In this document: in pieces, positions 1-12,999 of the stretch
Layout: every line of letters begins with the position of its first letter
Position numbering within the stretch: position 1 is the stretch's first letter
Source of the DNA: Hydractinia symbiolongicarpus
Lineage: Eukaryota; Cnidaria; Hydrozoa; Anthoathecata; Hydractiniidae
Length of the DNA: 64,000 bases
Direction: 5' to 3'
Assembly (NCBI RefSeq): GCF_029227915.1
Contig: NW_026633880.1
Coordinates: 124,001 to 188,000, forward strand
Program-made: the position numbers and the translations under genes
Notes under the pieces: model-generated
The model's database searches: none
Seen by the model: the letters and a program-made list of their open reading frames with translations, nothing else
Told to the model about the DNA's origin: nothing

Positions 1-2452
1 TTATGAGGTCACAGTCCATAATCAGTTCAATTAAGTCCCACAGTCAATGGTTTCACTGTTAAAAGCCATACAACCTAGTATTATCAGAAAAATATCGCTA
101 AATACATGTTGGTACGAATATGTGACCCAACCGTTTTAAGTCAAACGGATCAACACCGTTAGAAAGTCAATGAAATGTAGTTTTTGAAGCTGTCGCTATT
201 TTTGCACTGCACAATAACGGGTAGGATTGGTCCCACAGTAAAGAACGGCTTATTTATCTAATTTTTTAAATGAAGCGCTACCACAGCGCCCAGTGTAATC
301 GCTGATTTCCGGCAATCATGTCAAATTAAGAAGAATTTTTTTTTTGGAGTCCATTTGTGTCATTTATCACATTGATCAGGTCATGGTCAAAATTTAGTTC
401 AATTAAGTCCCACAGTCAATCGTTTCACCTTTTAAAAGCGATGCAACCTAGTAATATCAGATAAATATCGCTAAATACATGTTTGTACGAATATGTGACC
501 CAACCGTTGAAACTCAAACGGACTGACACCGTTAAAAAGTCAATGAAATAAAGTTTTTGAAACTGTCGCTATTTCTTCAGCGTGCAATAACGAATAGGAT
601 TGGTCCCACAGTAAGGAACGACTCATTTATCTAAATTTTTAAACGAAGCGCTACCACAAAGCCCAGTGTAATCGCTGATTTCCGGCAATCACGTCAAATT
701 AAGAAGAATGTTATTTCTTGGAGTCCAATTGTCTCATTTATCACATTTATCAGGTCACAGTCCAAAGTTAGTTCAGTTAAGTCTCACAGTCAATCGTTTC
801 ATTGTTAAAAGCGATGCAACCTAGTAATATTAGTAAAATATCGCCAAATACATATTGGTACGAATATGTGACCCAACCGTTGCAACTCAAACAGACTGAC
901 ACCTTAGAAAGTCAATGAAATGTAGTTTTTGAAACTGTCGCTATTTCTTCAGCGCGCGATAACGGCTAGGATTGGTCCCACAATAAAAAAATGACTTTTT
1001 TTATCTTAATTCTTAAATGAAGCGCTACCACAGAGCCCAGTGTAATCGCTTTAATTCGGCAATCATGTCAAGTTAACAAAAATGTTATTTCTTGGAGTCC
1101 AATTGTCTTCTTTATCACATTTATCAGGAGACAGTCCAAAGTTAGTTCAATTAAGTCCCACAGTCAATCGTTTCATAGTTAAAAGCGACGCAACCTAGTA
1201 ATATTAGAAAAATATCGCTGAATACATGTTGGTACGTATTTGTGACCCAACCGTTGTAACTCAAACAGACTGACACTGTTAGAAAATCAATGAAATGTAG
1301 TTTTTGAAACTATTGCTATTTCTTAAGCGCGCGATAACAGCTAGGATTGGTCCCACAATAAAAAATGACTTTTTTATCTTAATTTTTAATTGAAGCTCTA
1401 CCACAGCGCCCAGTGTAATCGCTGAGTTTCGGCAATCATTTCATATTAAGAAGAATATTATTTCTTGGAGTCCAATTGTCTCACTTTCACATTTATGAGG
1501 TCACAGTCCATAATCAGTTCAATTAAGTCCCACAGTCAATGGTTTCACTGTTAAAAGCCATACAACCTAGTAATATCAGAAAAATATCGCTAAAAACATG
1601 TTGGTACGAATATGTAACCCAACCGTTTTAAGTCAAGCGGATTGACACCGTTAGAAAGTCAATGGAATGTAGTTTTTGAAACTGTCGCTATTTTTGCACC
1701 GCACGATAACGGGTAGGATTGGTCCCACAGTAAAGAACGGCTTATTTATCTAATTTTTTAAATGAAGCGCTACCACAGCGCCCAGTGTAATCGCTGATTT
1801 CCGGCAATCATGTCAAATTAAGAAGAATTTTTTTTTTGGAGTCCATTTGTGTCATTTATCACATTGATCAGGTCACGGTCCAAATTTAGTTCAATTAAGT
1901 CCCACAGTCAATCGTTTCACTGTTAAAAGCGATGCAACCTAGTAATATCAGATAAATATCGCTAAATACATGTTGGTACGAATATGTGACCCAACCGTTG
2001 AAACTCAAACGGACTGACACCGTTAAAAAGTCAATGAAATAAAGTTTTTGAAACTGTCGCTATTTCTTCAGCGTGCGATAACGAATAGGATTGGTCCCAC
2101 AGTAAGGAACGACTCATTTATCTAAATTTTTAAACGAAGCGCTACCACAACGCCCAGTGTAATCGCTGATTTCCGGCAATCACGTCAAATTAAGAAGAAT
2201 GTTATTTCTTGGAGTCCAATTGTCTCATTTATCACATTTATCAGGTCACAGTCCAAAGTTAGTTCAGTTAAGTCTCACAGTCAATCGTTTCATTGTTAAA
2301 AGCGATGCAACCTAGTAATATTAGAAAAATATCGCCAAATACATATTGGTACGAATATGTGACGCAACCGTTGCAACTCAGACAGACTGACACCGTTAGA
2401 AAGTCAATGAAATGTAGTTTTTGAAACTGTCGCTATTTCTTCAGCGCGCGAT
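1..2452 (+). repeat. Higher-order repeat, 4-mer, about 1492 bp
   Basis: Bases 1 to about 960 reappear at 1493 to about 2452 with shared private variants. These include TTATGAGGTCACAGTCCATA (1 and 1493) and a T-run monomer start followed by GGAGTCCATTTGTGTC (second G at 347 and 1839). The offset is 1492 bp, four monomers. The two copies diverge after about 960/2452, where one reads CCCACAATAAAAAAATGACT and the other CCCACAGTAAAAAAATGACT. The same 4-mer spacing recurs at 7064 and 8557 (1493 bp). Confidence 0.8.
721..1094 (+). repeat. Representative satellite monomer (374 bp)
   Basis: One complete monomer, phased arbitrarily at GAGTCCAATTGTCTC. Landmarks in order are: GCGATGCAACCTAGTAATAT at offset about 91; CATRTTGGTACGAATATGTG at offset about 131, flanked by ACAT/ATGT inverted words in most copies; a short inverted repeat in most copies, AACGG-7-CCGTT around GGACTGACACC; GGATTGGTCCCAC near offset 247; and AAGCGCTACCACAG at offset about 300. 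In many copies the last motif forms a GCGCT-ACCAC-AGCGC hairpin, which is broken in copies reading AGCGGCC or AGAGCCC. No internal sub-repeat is obvious. I looked for a CENP-B-box-like motif by eye and did not find one. Confidence 0.9.
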
Positions 2453-5400
2453 AACGGCTAGGATTGGTCCCACAGTAAAAAAATGACTTATTTATCTAAA
2501 CTCTTAAATTAAGCGCTACCACAGCGGCCAGTGTAATCGCTGAGTTCCGGCAATCACGTCAAATTAAGAAGAATGTTATTTCTTGGAGTCCAATTGTCTC
2601 ATTTCTCACATTTATCAGGTCACAGTCCAAAGTTAGTTCAACTAAGTCCCACAGTCAATCGTTTCATTGTTAAAAGCGATGCAACCTAGTAATATCAAAA
2701 CATTACCGCTAAATACATGTTGGTACGAATATGTGACCCAACCGTTAAAACTCAAACGGACTGACAACGTTAAAATTTCAATGAAATGTAGTTTTTGAAA
2801 CTGTTGCTATATCTTCAGCGTGCGATAACGAATAGGATTGGTCCCACAGTAAAGAACGACATATTTATCTAAATTCTTAAATGAAGCGCTACCAAAGAGC
2901 CCAGTGTAATCGCTGAGTTTCGGCAATCATGTCAAGTTAACAAGAATGTTATTTCTTAGAGTCCAATTGTCTCCTTTATCACATTTATCAGGAGACAGTC
3001 CAAAGTTAGTTCAATTAAGTCCCACAATCAATCGCTTCATAGTTAAAGGCGATGCAACCTATTAATATCAGAAAAATATCGCTAAATACATGTTGGTACG
3101 AATATGTGACCCAACCGTTGTAACTCAAACGGACTGACACCGTTAGAAAGTCAATGAAATGAAGTTTTTGAAACTGTCGCTATTTCTTCAGCGCGCGATA
3201 ACGGCTAGTATTACTCCCACAATAAAAAAATGACTTTTTTTATTTTAATTCTTAAATGAAGCGCTACCACAGAGCCCAGTGTAATCGCTGAGTTTCGGCA
3301 ATCATGTCAAGTTAACAAGAATGTTATTTCTTGGAGTCCAATTGTCTCCTTTATCACATTTATCAAGAGACAGTCCAAAGTTAGTTCAATTAAGTCCCAC
3401 AGTCAATCGTTTCATAGTTAAAAGCGACGCAACCTAGTAATATCAGAAAAATATCGCTAAATACATGTTGGTACGAATATGTGACCCAACCGTTGTAACT
3501 CAAACGGACTGACACCGTTAGAAAGTTAATGAAATGTAGTTTTTGAAACTGTCGCCATTTCTTCAGCGCGCGATAACGGCTACTATTAGTCCCACAATAA
3601 AAAAATGACTTTTTTTATTTTAATTCTTAAATGAAGCGCTACCACAGAGCCCAGTGTAATCGCTGAGTTTCGGCAATCATGTCAAGTTAACAAGAATGTT
3701 ATTTCTTGGAGTCCAATTGTCTCCTTTATCACATTTATCAAGAGACAGTCCAAAGTTAGTTCAATTAAGTCCCACAGTCAATCGTTTCATAGTTAAAAGC
3801 GACGCAACCTAGTAATATCAGAAAAATATCGCTAAATACATGTTGGTACGTTTTTGTGACCAAACCGTTGTAACTGAAAGGGACTGACACCGTTAGAAAG
3901 TCAATGAAATGTAGTTTTTGAAACTGTCGCTATTCTTCAGCGCGCGATAACGGATAGGATTGGTCCCACAGTAAAGAATGACTTATTTATTTAAACTCTA
4001 AATGAAGCGCTACCACAGCGGCCAGTGTAATCGCTGAGTTCCGGCAATCACGTCAAATTAAGAAGAATGTTATTTCTTGGAGTCCAATTGTCTGATTTTT
4101 CACATTTATCAGGTCACAGCCCAAAGTTAGTTCAATAAAGTCCCACAGTCAATCGCTTCATAGTTAAAAGCGATGCAACCTAGTAATATCAGAAAAATAT
4201 CGCTAAATACATGTTGGTACGAATATGTGACCCAACCGTTGTAAATCAAACGGAGTGACACCGTTAGAAAGTCAATGAAATGTAGTTCTTGAAACTGTCG
4301 CTATTTCTTTAGCGCGCGTAAACGGCTAGTATTAGTCCCACAATAAAAAAATGACTTTTTTTATTTTAATTCTTAAATGAAGCGCTACCACAGCGGCCAG
4401 TGTAATCGCTGAGTTCCGGCAATCACGTCAAATTAAGAAGAATGTTATTTCTTGGAGTCCAATTGTCTCATTTATCACATTTATCAGGTCACAGTCCAAA
4501 TTTAGGTCAATTAAGTCCCACAGTCAATCGTTTCATAGTTAAAAGCGACGCAACCTAGTAATATCAGAAAAATATCGCTGAAAACATGTTGGTACGTATT
4601 TGTGACCAAACCGTTGTAACTGAAAAGGACTGACACCGTTAGAAAGTCAATGAAATGTAGTTTTTGAAACTGTCGCTATTTCCTCAGCGCGCGATAACGT
4701 CTAGGATTGGTCCCACAATAAAAAAATGACTTTTTTCACTTAATTTTTAAATGAAGCGCTACCACAGAGCCCAGTGTAATCGCTGAGTTTCGGCAATCAA
4801 GTCAAATTAAGAAGAATGTTATTTCTTGGTATCCAATTGTCTCATTTATCACATTTATCAGGTCAGAGTCCAAAGTTAGTTTAATTAAGTCCCACAGTCA
4901 ATCGTTTCATAGTTAAAAGCGATGCAACCTAGTAATATCAGAAAAATAACGCTAAATACATGTTTGTACGAATATGTGACCCAACCGTTGTAAATCAAAC
5001 GGAGTGACACCGTTAGAAAGTCAATGAAATGTAGTTCTTGAAACTGTCGCTATTTCTTTAGCGCGCGTAAACGGCTAGTATTAGTCCCACAATAAAAAAA
5101 TGACTTTTTTTATTTTAATTCTTAAATGAAGCGCTACCACAGCGGCCAGTGTAATCGCTGAGTTCCGGCAATCACGTCAAATTAAGAAGAATGTTATTTC
5201 TTGGAGTCCAATTGTCTCATTTATCACATTTATCAGGTCACAGTCCAAAGTTAGTTCAATTAAGTCCCACAGTCAATCGTTTCTTGTTAAAAGCGATGCA
5301 ACCTAGTAATCTCAGAAAAATATCGCTAAACACCTGTTGGTGCGAATATGTGACCCAACCGTCGAAACTCAAACGGACTGGCACCGTTAGAAATTCAACG

Positions 5401-7685
5401 AAATGTAATTTTTGAAACTGTCGCTATTTCTTCATCGCGCGATAACAGCTAGGATTGGTCCCACAGTTAAAAATGACTTATTAATCTAAATTTTAAATGA
5501 AGCGCTACCACAGCGCCCAGTGTAATCTCTGAGTTCCGGCAATCATGTCAAATTAAGAAGAATGTTATTTCTTGGATTCCAATTTCCTCATTTATCACAT
5601 TTATCAAGGTACAGTCCAAAGTTAGTTCAATTAAGTCCCACAGTCAATCGTTTCATTGTTAAAAGCGATGCAACCTAGTAATCTCAGAAAAATATCGCTA
5701 AACACATGTTGGTACGAATATGTGACCCGACCGTTGAAACTCAAACGGACTGGCACCGTTAGAAATTCAACGAAATGTAATTTTTGAAACTGTCGCTATT
5801 TCTTCATCGCGCGATAACAGCTAGGATTGGTCCCACAGTTAAAAATGACTTTTTTATCTTAATTCTTAAATGAAGCGCTACCACAGAGCCCAGTGTAATC
5901 GCTGAGATTCGGCAATCATGCCAAGTTAACAAGAATGTTATTTCTTGGAGTCCAATTGTCTCCTTTATCACATTTATCAGGAGACAGTCCAAAGTTAGTT
6001 CAATTAAGTCCCACAGTCAACCGTTTCATAGTTAAAAGCGACGCAACCTAGTAATATCAGAAATATATTGCTGAATACATGTTGGTACGTATTTGTGACC
6101 AAACCGTTGTAACTGAAAGGGACTGACACCGTTAGAAAGTCGATGAAATGTAGTTTTTGAAACTATTGCTATTTCTTCAGCGCGCGATAACGGATAGGAT
6201 TGGTCCCACAGTTAAAAATGACTTATTAATCTAAATTTTAAATGATGCGCTACCACAGCGCCCAGTGTAATCTCTGAGTTCCGGCAATCATGTCAAATTA
6301 AGAGGAATGTTATTTCTTGGATTCCAATTTCCTCATTTATCACATTTATCAGGTCACAGTCCAAAGTTAGTTCAATGAAATCCCACAGTCAATCGTTTCA
6401 CTGTTAAAAGCGATGCAACCTAGTAATATCAGATAAATATCGCTAAATGCATGTTGGTACGAATATGTGACCCAACCGTTGAAACTCAAACGGACTGACA
6501 CCGTTGGAAAGTCAATGAAATGTAGTTTTTGAAACTGTCGCTATTTCTTAAGCGCGCAATAACAGCTAGGATTGGTCCCACAATAAAAAATGACTTTTTT
6601 ATCTTAATTTTTAATTGAAGCTCTACCACAGCGCCCAGTGTAATCTCTGAGTTTCGGCAATCATTTCATATTAAGAAGAATGTTATTTCTTGGAGTCCAA
6701 TTGTCTCACTTTCACATTTATGAGGTCACAGTCCATAATCAGTTCAATTAAGTCCCACAGTCAATGGTTTCACTGTTAAAAGCCATACAACCTAGTAATA
6801 TCAGAAAAATATCGCTAAACACATGTTGGTACGAATATGTGACCCAACCGTTTTAAGTCAAACGGATTGACACCGTTAGAAAGTCAATGAAATGTAGTTT
6901 TTGAAACTGTCGCTATTTTTGCACTGCACAATAACGGGTAGGATTGGTCCCACAGTAAAGAACGGCTTATTTATCTAATTTTTTAAATAAAGCGCTACCA
7001 CAGCGCCCAGTGTAATCGCTGATTTCCGGCAATCATGTCAAATTAAGAAGAATTTTTTTTTTGGAGTCCATTTGTGTCATTTATTTCATTGATCAGGTCA
7101 CGGTCCAAATTTAGTTCAATTAAGTCCCACAGTCAATCGTTTCACTGTTAAAAGCGATGCAACCTAGTAATATCAGATAAATATCGCTAAATACATGTTG
7201 GTACGAATATGTGACCCAACCGTTGAAACTCAAACGGACTGACACCGTTAAAAAGTCAATGAAATAAAGTTTTTGAAACTGTCGCTATTTCTTCAGCGTG
7301 CGATAACGAATAGGATTGGTCCCACAGTAAGGAACGATTCATTTATCTAAATTTTTAAACGAAGCGCTACCACAAAGCCCAGTGTAATCGCTGATTTCCG
7401 GCAATCACGTCAAATTAAGAAGAATGTTATTTCTTGGAGTCCAATTGTCTCATTTATCACATTTATCAGGTCACAGTCCAAAGTTAGTTCAGTTAAGTCT
7501 CACAGTCAATCGTTTCATTGTTAAAAGCGATGCAACCTAGTAATATTAGAAAAATATCGCCAAATACATATTGGTTCGAATGTGTGACCCAACCGTTGCA
7601 ACTCAAACGGACTGACACCGTTAGAAAGTCAATGAAATGTAGTTTTTGAAACTGTCGCTATTTCTTCAGCGCGCGATAACGGCTA
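1440..7685 (+). repeat. Long-range duplication inside the array, 14-mer offset of 5225 bp
   Basis: The segment 1440-2460 is repeated at 6665-7685. Landmark pairs 1468/6693, 1839/7064 and 2212/7437 all differ by exactly 5225 bp, fourteen monomers. Beyond 2460 the match jumps: the variant monomer with CTCTTAAATTAAGCGCTACC (about 2500) is found again near 9217, an offset of about 6717 bp (eighteen monomers). This is expected after unequal exchange between misaligned arrays. Confidence 0.75.
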
Positions 7686-10600
7686 GGATTGGTCCCACAA
7701 TAAAAAAATGACTTTTTTTATCTTAATTCTTAAATGAAGCGCTACCACAGAGCCCAGTGTAATCGCTGAAATTCGGCAATCATGTCAAGTTAACAAGAAT
7801 GTTATTTCTTGGAGTCCAATTGTCTTCTTTATCACATTTATCAGGAGACAATCCAAAGTTAGTTCAATTAAGTCCCACAGTCAATCGTTTTATAGTTCAA
7901 AGCGACGCAGCCTAGTAATATCAGAAAAATATCGCTGAATACATGTTGGTACGTATTTGTGACCCAACCGTTGTAACTCAAACAGACTGACACTGTTAGA
8001 AAGTCAATGAAATGTAGTTTTTGAAACTATTGCTATTTATTAAGTGCGCGATAACAGCTAGGATTGGTCCCACAAATAAAAATGACTTTTTTATCTTAAT
8101 TTTTAATTGAAGCTCTACCACAGCGCCCAGTGTAATCGCTGAGTTTCGGCAATCATGTCAAATTAAGAAGAATGTTTTTTCTTGTAATCCAATTGTCTCC
8201 TTTATCACATTTATCAGGTGACAGTCCAAAGTTAGCTCAATTAAGTCCCACAGTCAATCGTTTCATAGTTAAAAGCGATGCAACCTAGTAGTATCAGAAA
8301 AATTTCGCGCAATACATGTTGGTACGAATATGTGACCCAACCGTTGTAACTCAAACGGATTGACACCGTTAGAAAGTCAATGAAATGTAGTTTTTGAAAC
8401 TGTCGCTATTTTTGCACCGCACGATAACGGATAGGATTGGTCCCACAGTAAAGAACGGCTTATTTATCTAATTTTTTAAATGAAGCGCTACCACAGCGCC
8501 CAGTGTAATCGCTGATTTCCGGCAATCATGTCAAATTAAGAAGAATTTTTTTTTTGGAGTCCATTTGTGTCATTTATCACATTGATCAGGTCACGGTCCA
8601 AAGTTAGTTCAGTTAAGTCTCACAGTCAATCGTTTCATTGTTAAAAGCGATGCAACCTAGTAATATTAGAAAAATATCGCAAAATACATATTGGTACGAA
8701 TATGTGACGCAACCGTTGCAACTCAAACAGACTGACACCGTTAGAAAGTCAATGAAATGTAGTTTTTGAAACTGTCGCTATTTCTTCAGCGCGCGATAAC
8801 GGCTAGGATTGGTCCCACAATAAAAAAATGACTTTTTTTATCTTAATTCTTAAATGAAGCGCTACCACAGAGCCCAGTGTAATCGCTGAAATTCGGCAAT
8901 CATGTCAAGTTAACAAGAATGTTATTTCTTGGAGTCCAATTGTCTTCTTTATCACATTTATCAGGAGACAGTCCAAAGTTAGTTCAATTAAGTCCCACAG
9001 TCAATCGTTTCATAGTTAAAAGCGACGCAACCTAGTAATATCAGAAAAATATCGCTGAATACATGTTGGTACGTATTTGTGACCCAACCGTTGTAACTCA
9101 AACAGACTGACACTGTTAGAAAGTTAATGAAATGTAGTTTTTGAAACTATTGCTATTTCTTCAGCGCACTAGTGGCTAGGATTGGTCCCACAGTAAAAAA
9201 ATGACTTATTTATCTAAACTCTTAAATTAAGCGCTACCACAGCGGCCAGTGTAATCGCTGAGTTCCGGCAATCACGTCAAATTAAGAAGAATGTTATTTC
9301 TTGGAGTCCAATTGTCTCATTTCTCACATTTATCAGGTCACAGTCCAAAGTTAGTTCAATTAAGTCCCACAGTCAATCGATTCATTGTTAAAAGCGATGC
9401 AACCTAGTAATATCAAAAAATTACCGCTAAATACATGTTGGTACGAATATGTGACCCAACCGTTGAAACTCAAACGGACTGACACCGTTAAAATTTCAAT
9501 GAAATGTAGTTTTTGAAACTGTCGCTAAATCTTCAGCGTGCGATAACGAATAGGATTGGTCCCACAGTAAAGAACGACATATTTATCTAAATTCTTAAAT
9601 GAAGCGCTACCACAGAGCCCAGTGTAATCGCTGAGTTTCGGCAATCATGTCAAGTTAACAAGAATGTTATTTCTTGGAGTCCAATTGTCTCCTTTATCAC
9701 ATTTATCAGGAGACAGTCCAAAGTTAGTTCAATTAAGTCCCACAGTCAATCGCTTCATAGTTTAAGGCGATGCAACCTATTAATATCAGAAAAATATCGC
9801 TAAATACATGTTGGTACGAATATGTGACCCAACCGTTGTAACTCAAATGGACTGACACCGTTAGAGAGTCAATGAAATGTAGTTTTTGAAACTGTCGCCA
9901 TTTCTTCAGCGCGCGATAACGGCTAGTATTAGTCCCACAATAAAAAAATGACTTTTTTTATTTTAATTCTTAAATGAAGCGCTACCACAGAGCCCAGTGT
10001 AATCGCTGAGTTTCGGCAATCATGTCAAGTTAACAAGAATGTTATTTCTTGGAGTCCAATTGTCTCCTTTATCACATTTATCAAGAGACAGTCCAAAGTT
10101 AGTTCAATTAATTCCCACAGTCAATCGTTTCATAGTTAAAAGCGACGCAACCTAGTAATATCAGAAAAATATCGCTAAATACATGTTGGTACGAATATGT
10201 GACGACCCAACCGTTGTAATTCAAACGGACTGACACCGTTAGAAAGTCAATGAAATGTAGTTTTTGAAACTGTCGCCATTTCTTCAACGCGCGATAACGG
10301 CTAGTATTAGTCCCACAATAAAAAAATGACTTTTTTTATTTTAATTCTTAAATGAAGCGCTACCACAGAGCCCAGTGTAATCGCTGAGTTTCGGCAATCA
10401 TGTCAAGTTAACAAGAATGTTATTTCTTGGAGTCCAATTGTCTCCTTTATCACATTTATCAAGAGACAGTCCAAAGTTAGTTCAATTAAGTCCCACAGTC
10501 AATCGTTTCATAGTTAAAAGCGACGCGACCTAGTAATATCAGAAAAATATCGCTAAATACATGTTGGTACGAATATGTGACACAACCGTTGTAACTCAAA

Positions 10601-12540
10601 CGGACTGACACCGTTAGAAAGTCAATGAAATGTAGTTCTTGAAACTGTCGCTATTTCTTTAGCGCGCGATAACGGCTAGTATTAGTCCCACAATAAAAAA
10701 ATGACTTTTTTTATTTTAATTCTTAAATGAAGCGCTACCACAGAGCCCAGTGTAATCGCTGAGTTTCGGCAATCATGTCAAGTTAACAAGAATGTTATTT
10801 CTTGGAGTCCAATTGTCTCCCTTATCACATTTATCAAGAGACAGTCCAAAGTTAGTTCAATTAAGTCCCACAGTCAATCGTTTCATAGTTAAAAGCGACG
10901 CAACCTAGTAATATCAAAAAAATATCGCTAAATACATGTTGGTGCGTTTTTGTGACCAAACCGTTGTAACTGAAAGGGACTGACACCGTTAGAAAGTCAA
11001 TGAAATGTAGTTTTTGAAACTGTCGCTAATTCTTCAGCGCGCGATAACGGATAGGATTGGTCCAACAGTAAAAAATCACTTATTAATCTAAACTCTTAAA
11101 TGAAGCGCTACCACAGCGGCCAGTGTAATCGCTGAGTTCCGGCAATCACGTCAAATTAAGAAGAATGTTATTTCTTGGAGTCCAATTGTCTCATTTTTCA
11201 CATTTATCAGGTCACAGTCCAAAGTTAGTTTAATTAAGTCCCACAGTCAATCGTTTCATAGTTAAAAGCGACGCAACCTAGTAATATCAGAAAAATATCG
11301 CTGAATACATGTTGGTACGTATTTGTGACCAAACCGTTGTAACTGAAAAGGACTGACACCGTTAGAAAGTCAATGAAATGTAGTTTTTGAAACTGTCGCT
11401 ATTTCCTCAGCGCGCGATAACGTCTAGGATTGGTCCCACAATAAAAAAATGACTTTTTTCACTTAATTCTTAAATGAAGCGCTACCACAGAGCCCAGTGT
11501 AATCGCTGAGTTTCGGCAATCAAGTCAAATTAAGAAGAATGTTATTTCTTGGTATCCAATTGTCTCATTTATCACATTTATCAGGTCAGAGTCCAAAGTT
11601 AGTTCAATTAAGTCCCACAGTCAATCGTTTCATAGTTAAAAGCGATGCAACCTAGTAATATCAGAAAAATATCGCTAAATACATGTTCGTACGAATATGT
11701 GACCAAACCGTTGTAATTGAAACGCACTGACACCGTTAGAAATTCAATGAAATTTACTTTTTGAAACTGTCGCTATTCTTCAGCGCGCGATAACGGATAG
11801 GATTGGTCCCACAGTAAAGAATGACTTATTTATTTAAACTCTAAATGAAGCGCTACCACAGCGGCCAGTGTAATCGCTGAGTTCCGGCAATCACGTCAAA
11901 TTAAGAAGAATGCTATTTCTTGGAGTCCAATTGTCTGATTTTTCACATTTATCAGGTCACAGCCCAAAGTTAGTTCAATTAACTCCCACAGTCAATCGCT
12001 TTATAGTTAAAAGCGATGCAACCTAGTAATATCAGAAAAATATCGCTAAATACATGTTGGTACGAATATGTGACCCAACCGTTGTAACTCAAACGGACTG
12101 ACACCGTTAGAAAGTCAATGAAATGTAGTTTTTGAAACTGTCGCCATTTCTTCAGCGCGCGATAACGGCTAGTATTAGTCCCACAATAAAAAAATGACTT
12201 TTTTATTTTAATTCTTAAATGAAGCGCTACCACAGAGCCCAGTGTAATCGCTGAGTTTCGGCAACCATGTCAAGTTAACAAGAATGTTATTTCTTGGAGT
12301 CCAATTGTCTCCTTTATCACATTTATCAAGAGACAGTCCAAAGTTAGTTCAATTAAGTCCCACAGTCAATCGTTTCATAGTTAAAAGCGACGCAACCAAG
12401 TAATATCAGAAAAATATCGCTAAATACATGTTGGTACGTTTTTGTGACCAAACCGTTGTAACTGAAAGGGACTGACACCGTTAGAAAGTCTATGAAATGT
12501 AGTTTTTGAAACTGTCGCTATTCTTCAGCGCGCGATAACG

Positions 12541-12640
12541 GATAGGATTGGTCCCACAGTAAAGAATGACTTATTTATTTAAACTCTAAATCACGTCAAA
12601 TTAAGAAGAATGTTATTTCTTGGAGTCCAATTGTCTGATT
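12541..12640 (+). repeat. Shortened monomer with a 45-bp microhomology deletion
   Basis: At 12589-12591 the sequence goes from TTTAAACTCTAAA directly into TCACGTCAAATTAAG. Sister monomers have 45 further bases here, holding the GCGCTACCACAG and CAGTGTAATCGCTGAG motifs. The missing piece is bounded by AAT on both sides, so a simple slippage or end-joining deletion at AAT explains it. It is a unique marker in this part of the array. Confidence 0.85.
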
Positions 12641-12999
12641 TTTCACATTTATCAGGTCACAGCCCAAAGTTAGTTCAATTAAGTCCCACAGTCAATCGCT
12701 TCATAGTTAAAAGCGATGCAACCTAGTAATATCAGAAAAATATCGCTAAATACATGTTGGTACGAATATGTGACCCAACCGTTGTAACTCAATCGGACTG
12801 ACACCGTTAGAAAGTCAATGAAGTGTAGTTCTTGAAACTGTCGCTATTTCTTTAGCGCGCGATAACGGCTAGTATTAGTCCCACAATAAAAAAATGACTT
12901 TTTTTATTTTAATTCTTAAATGAAGCGCTACCACAGAGCCCAGTGTAATCGCTGAGTTTCGGCAATCATGTCAAGTTAACAAGAATGTTATTTCTTGGA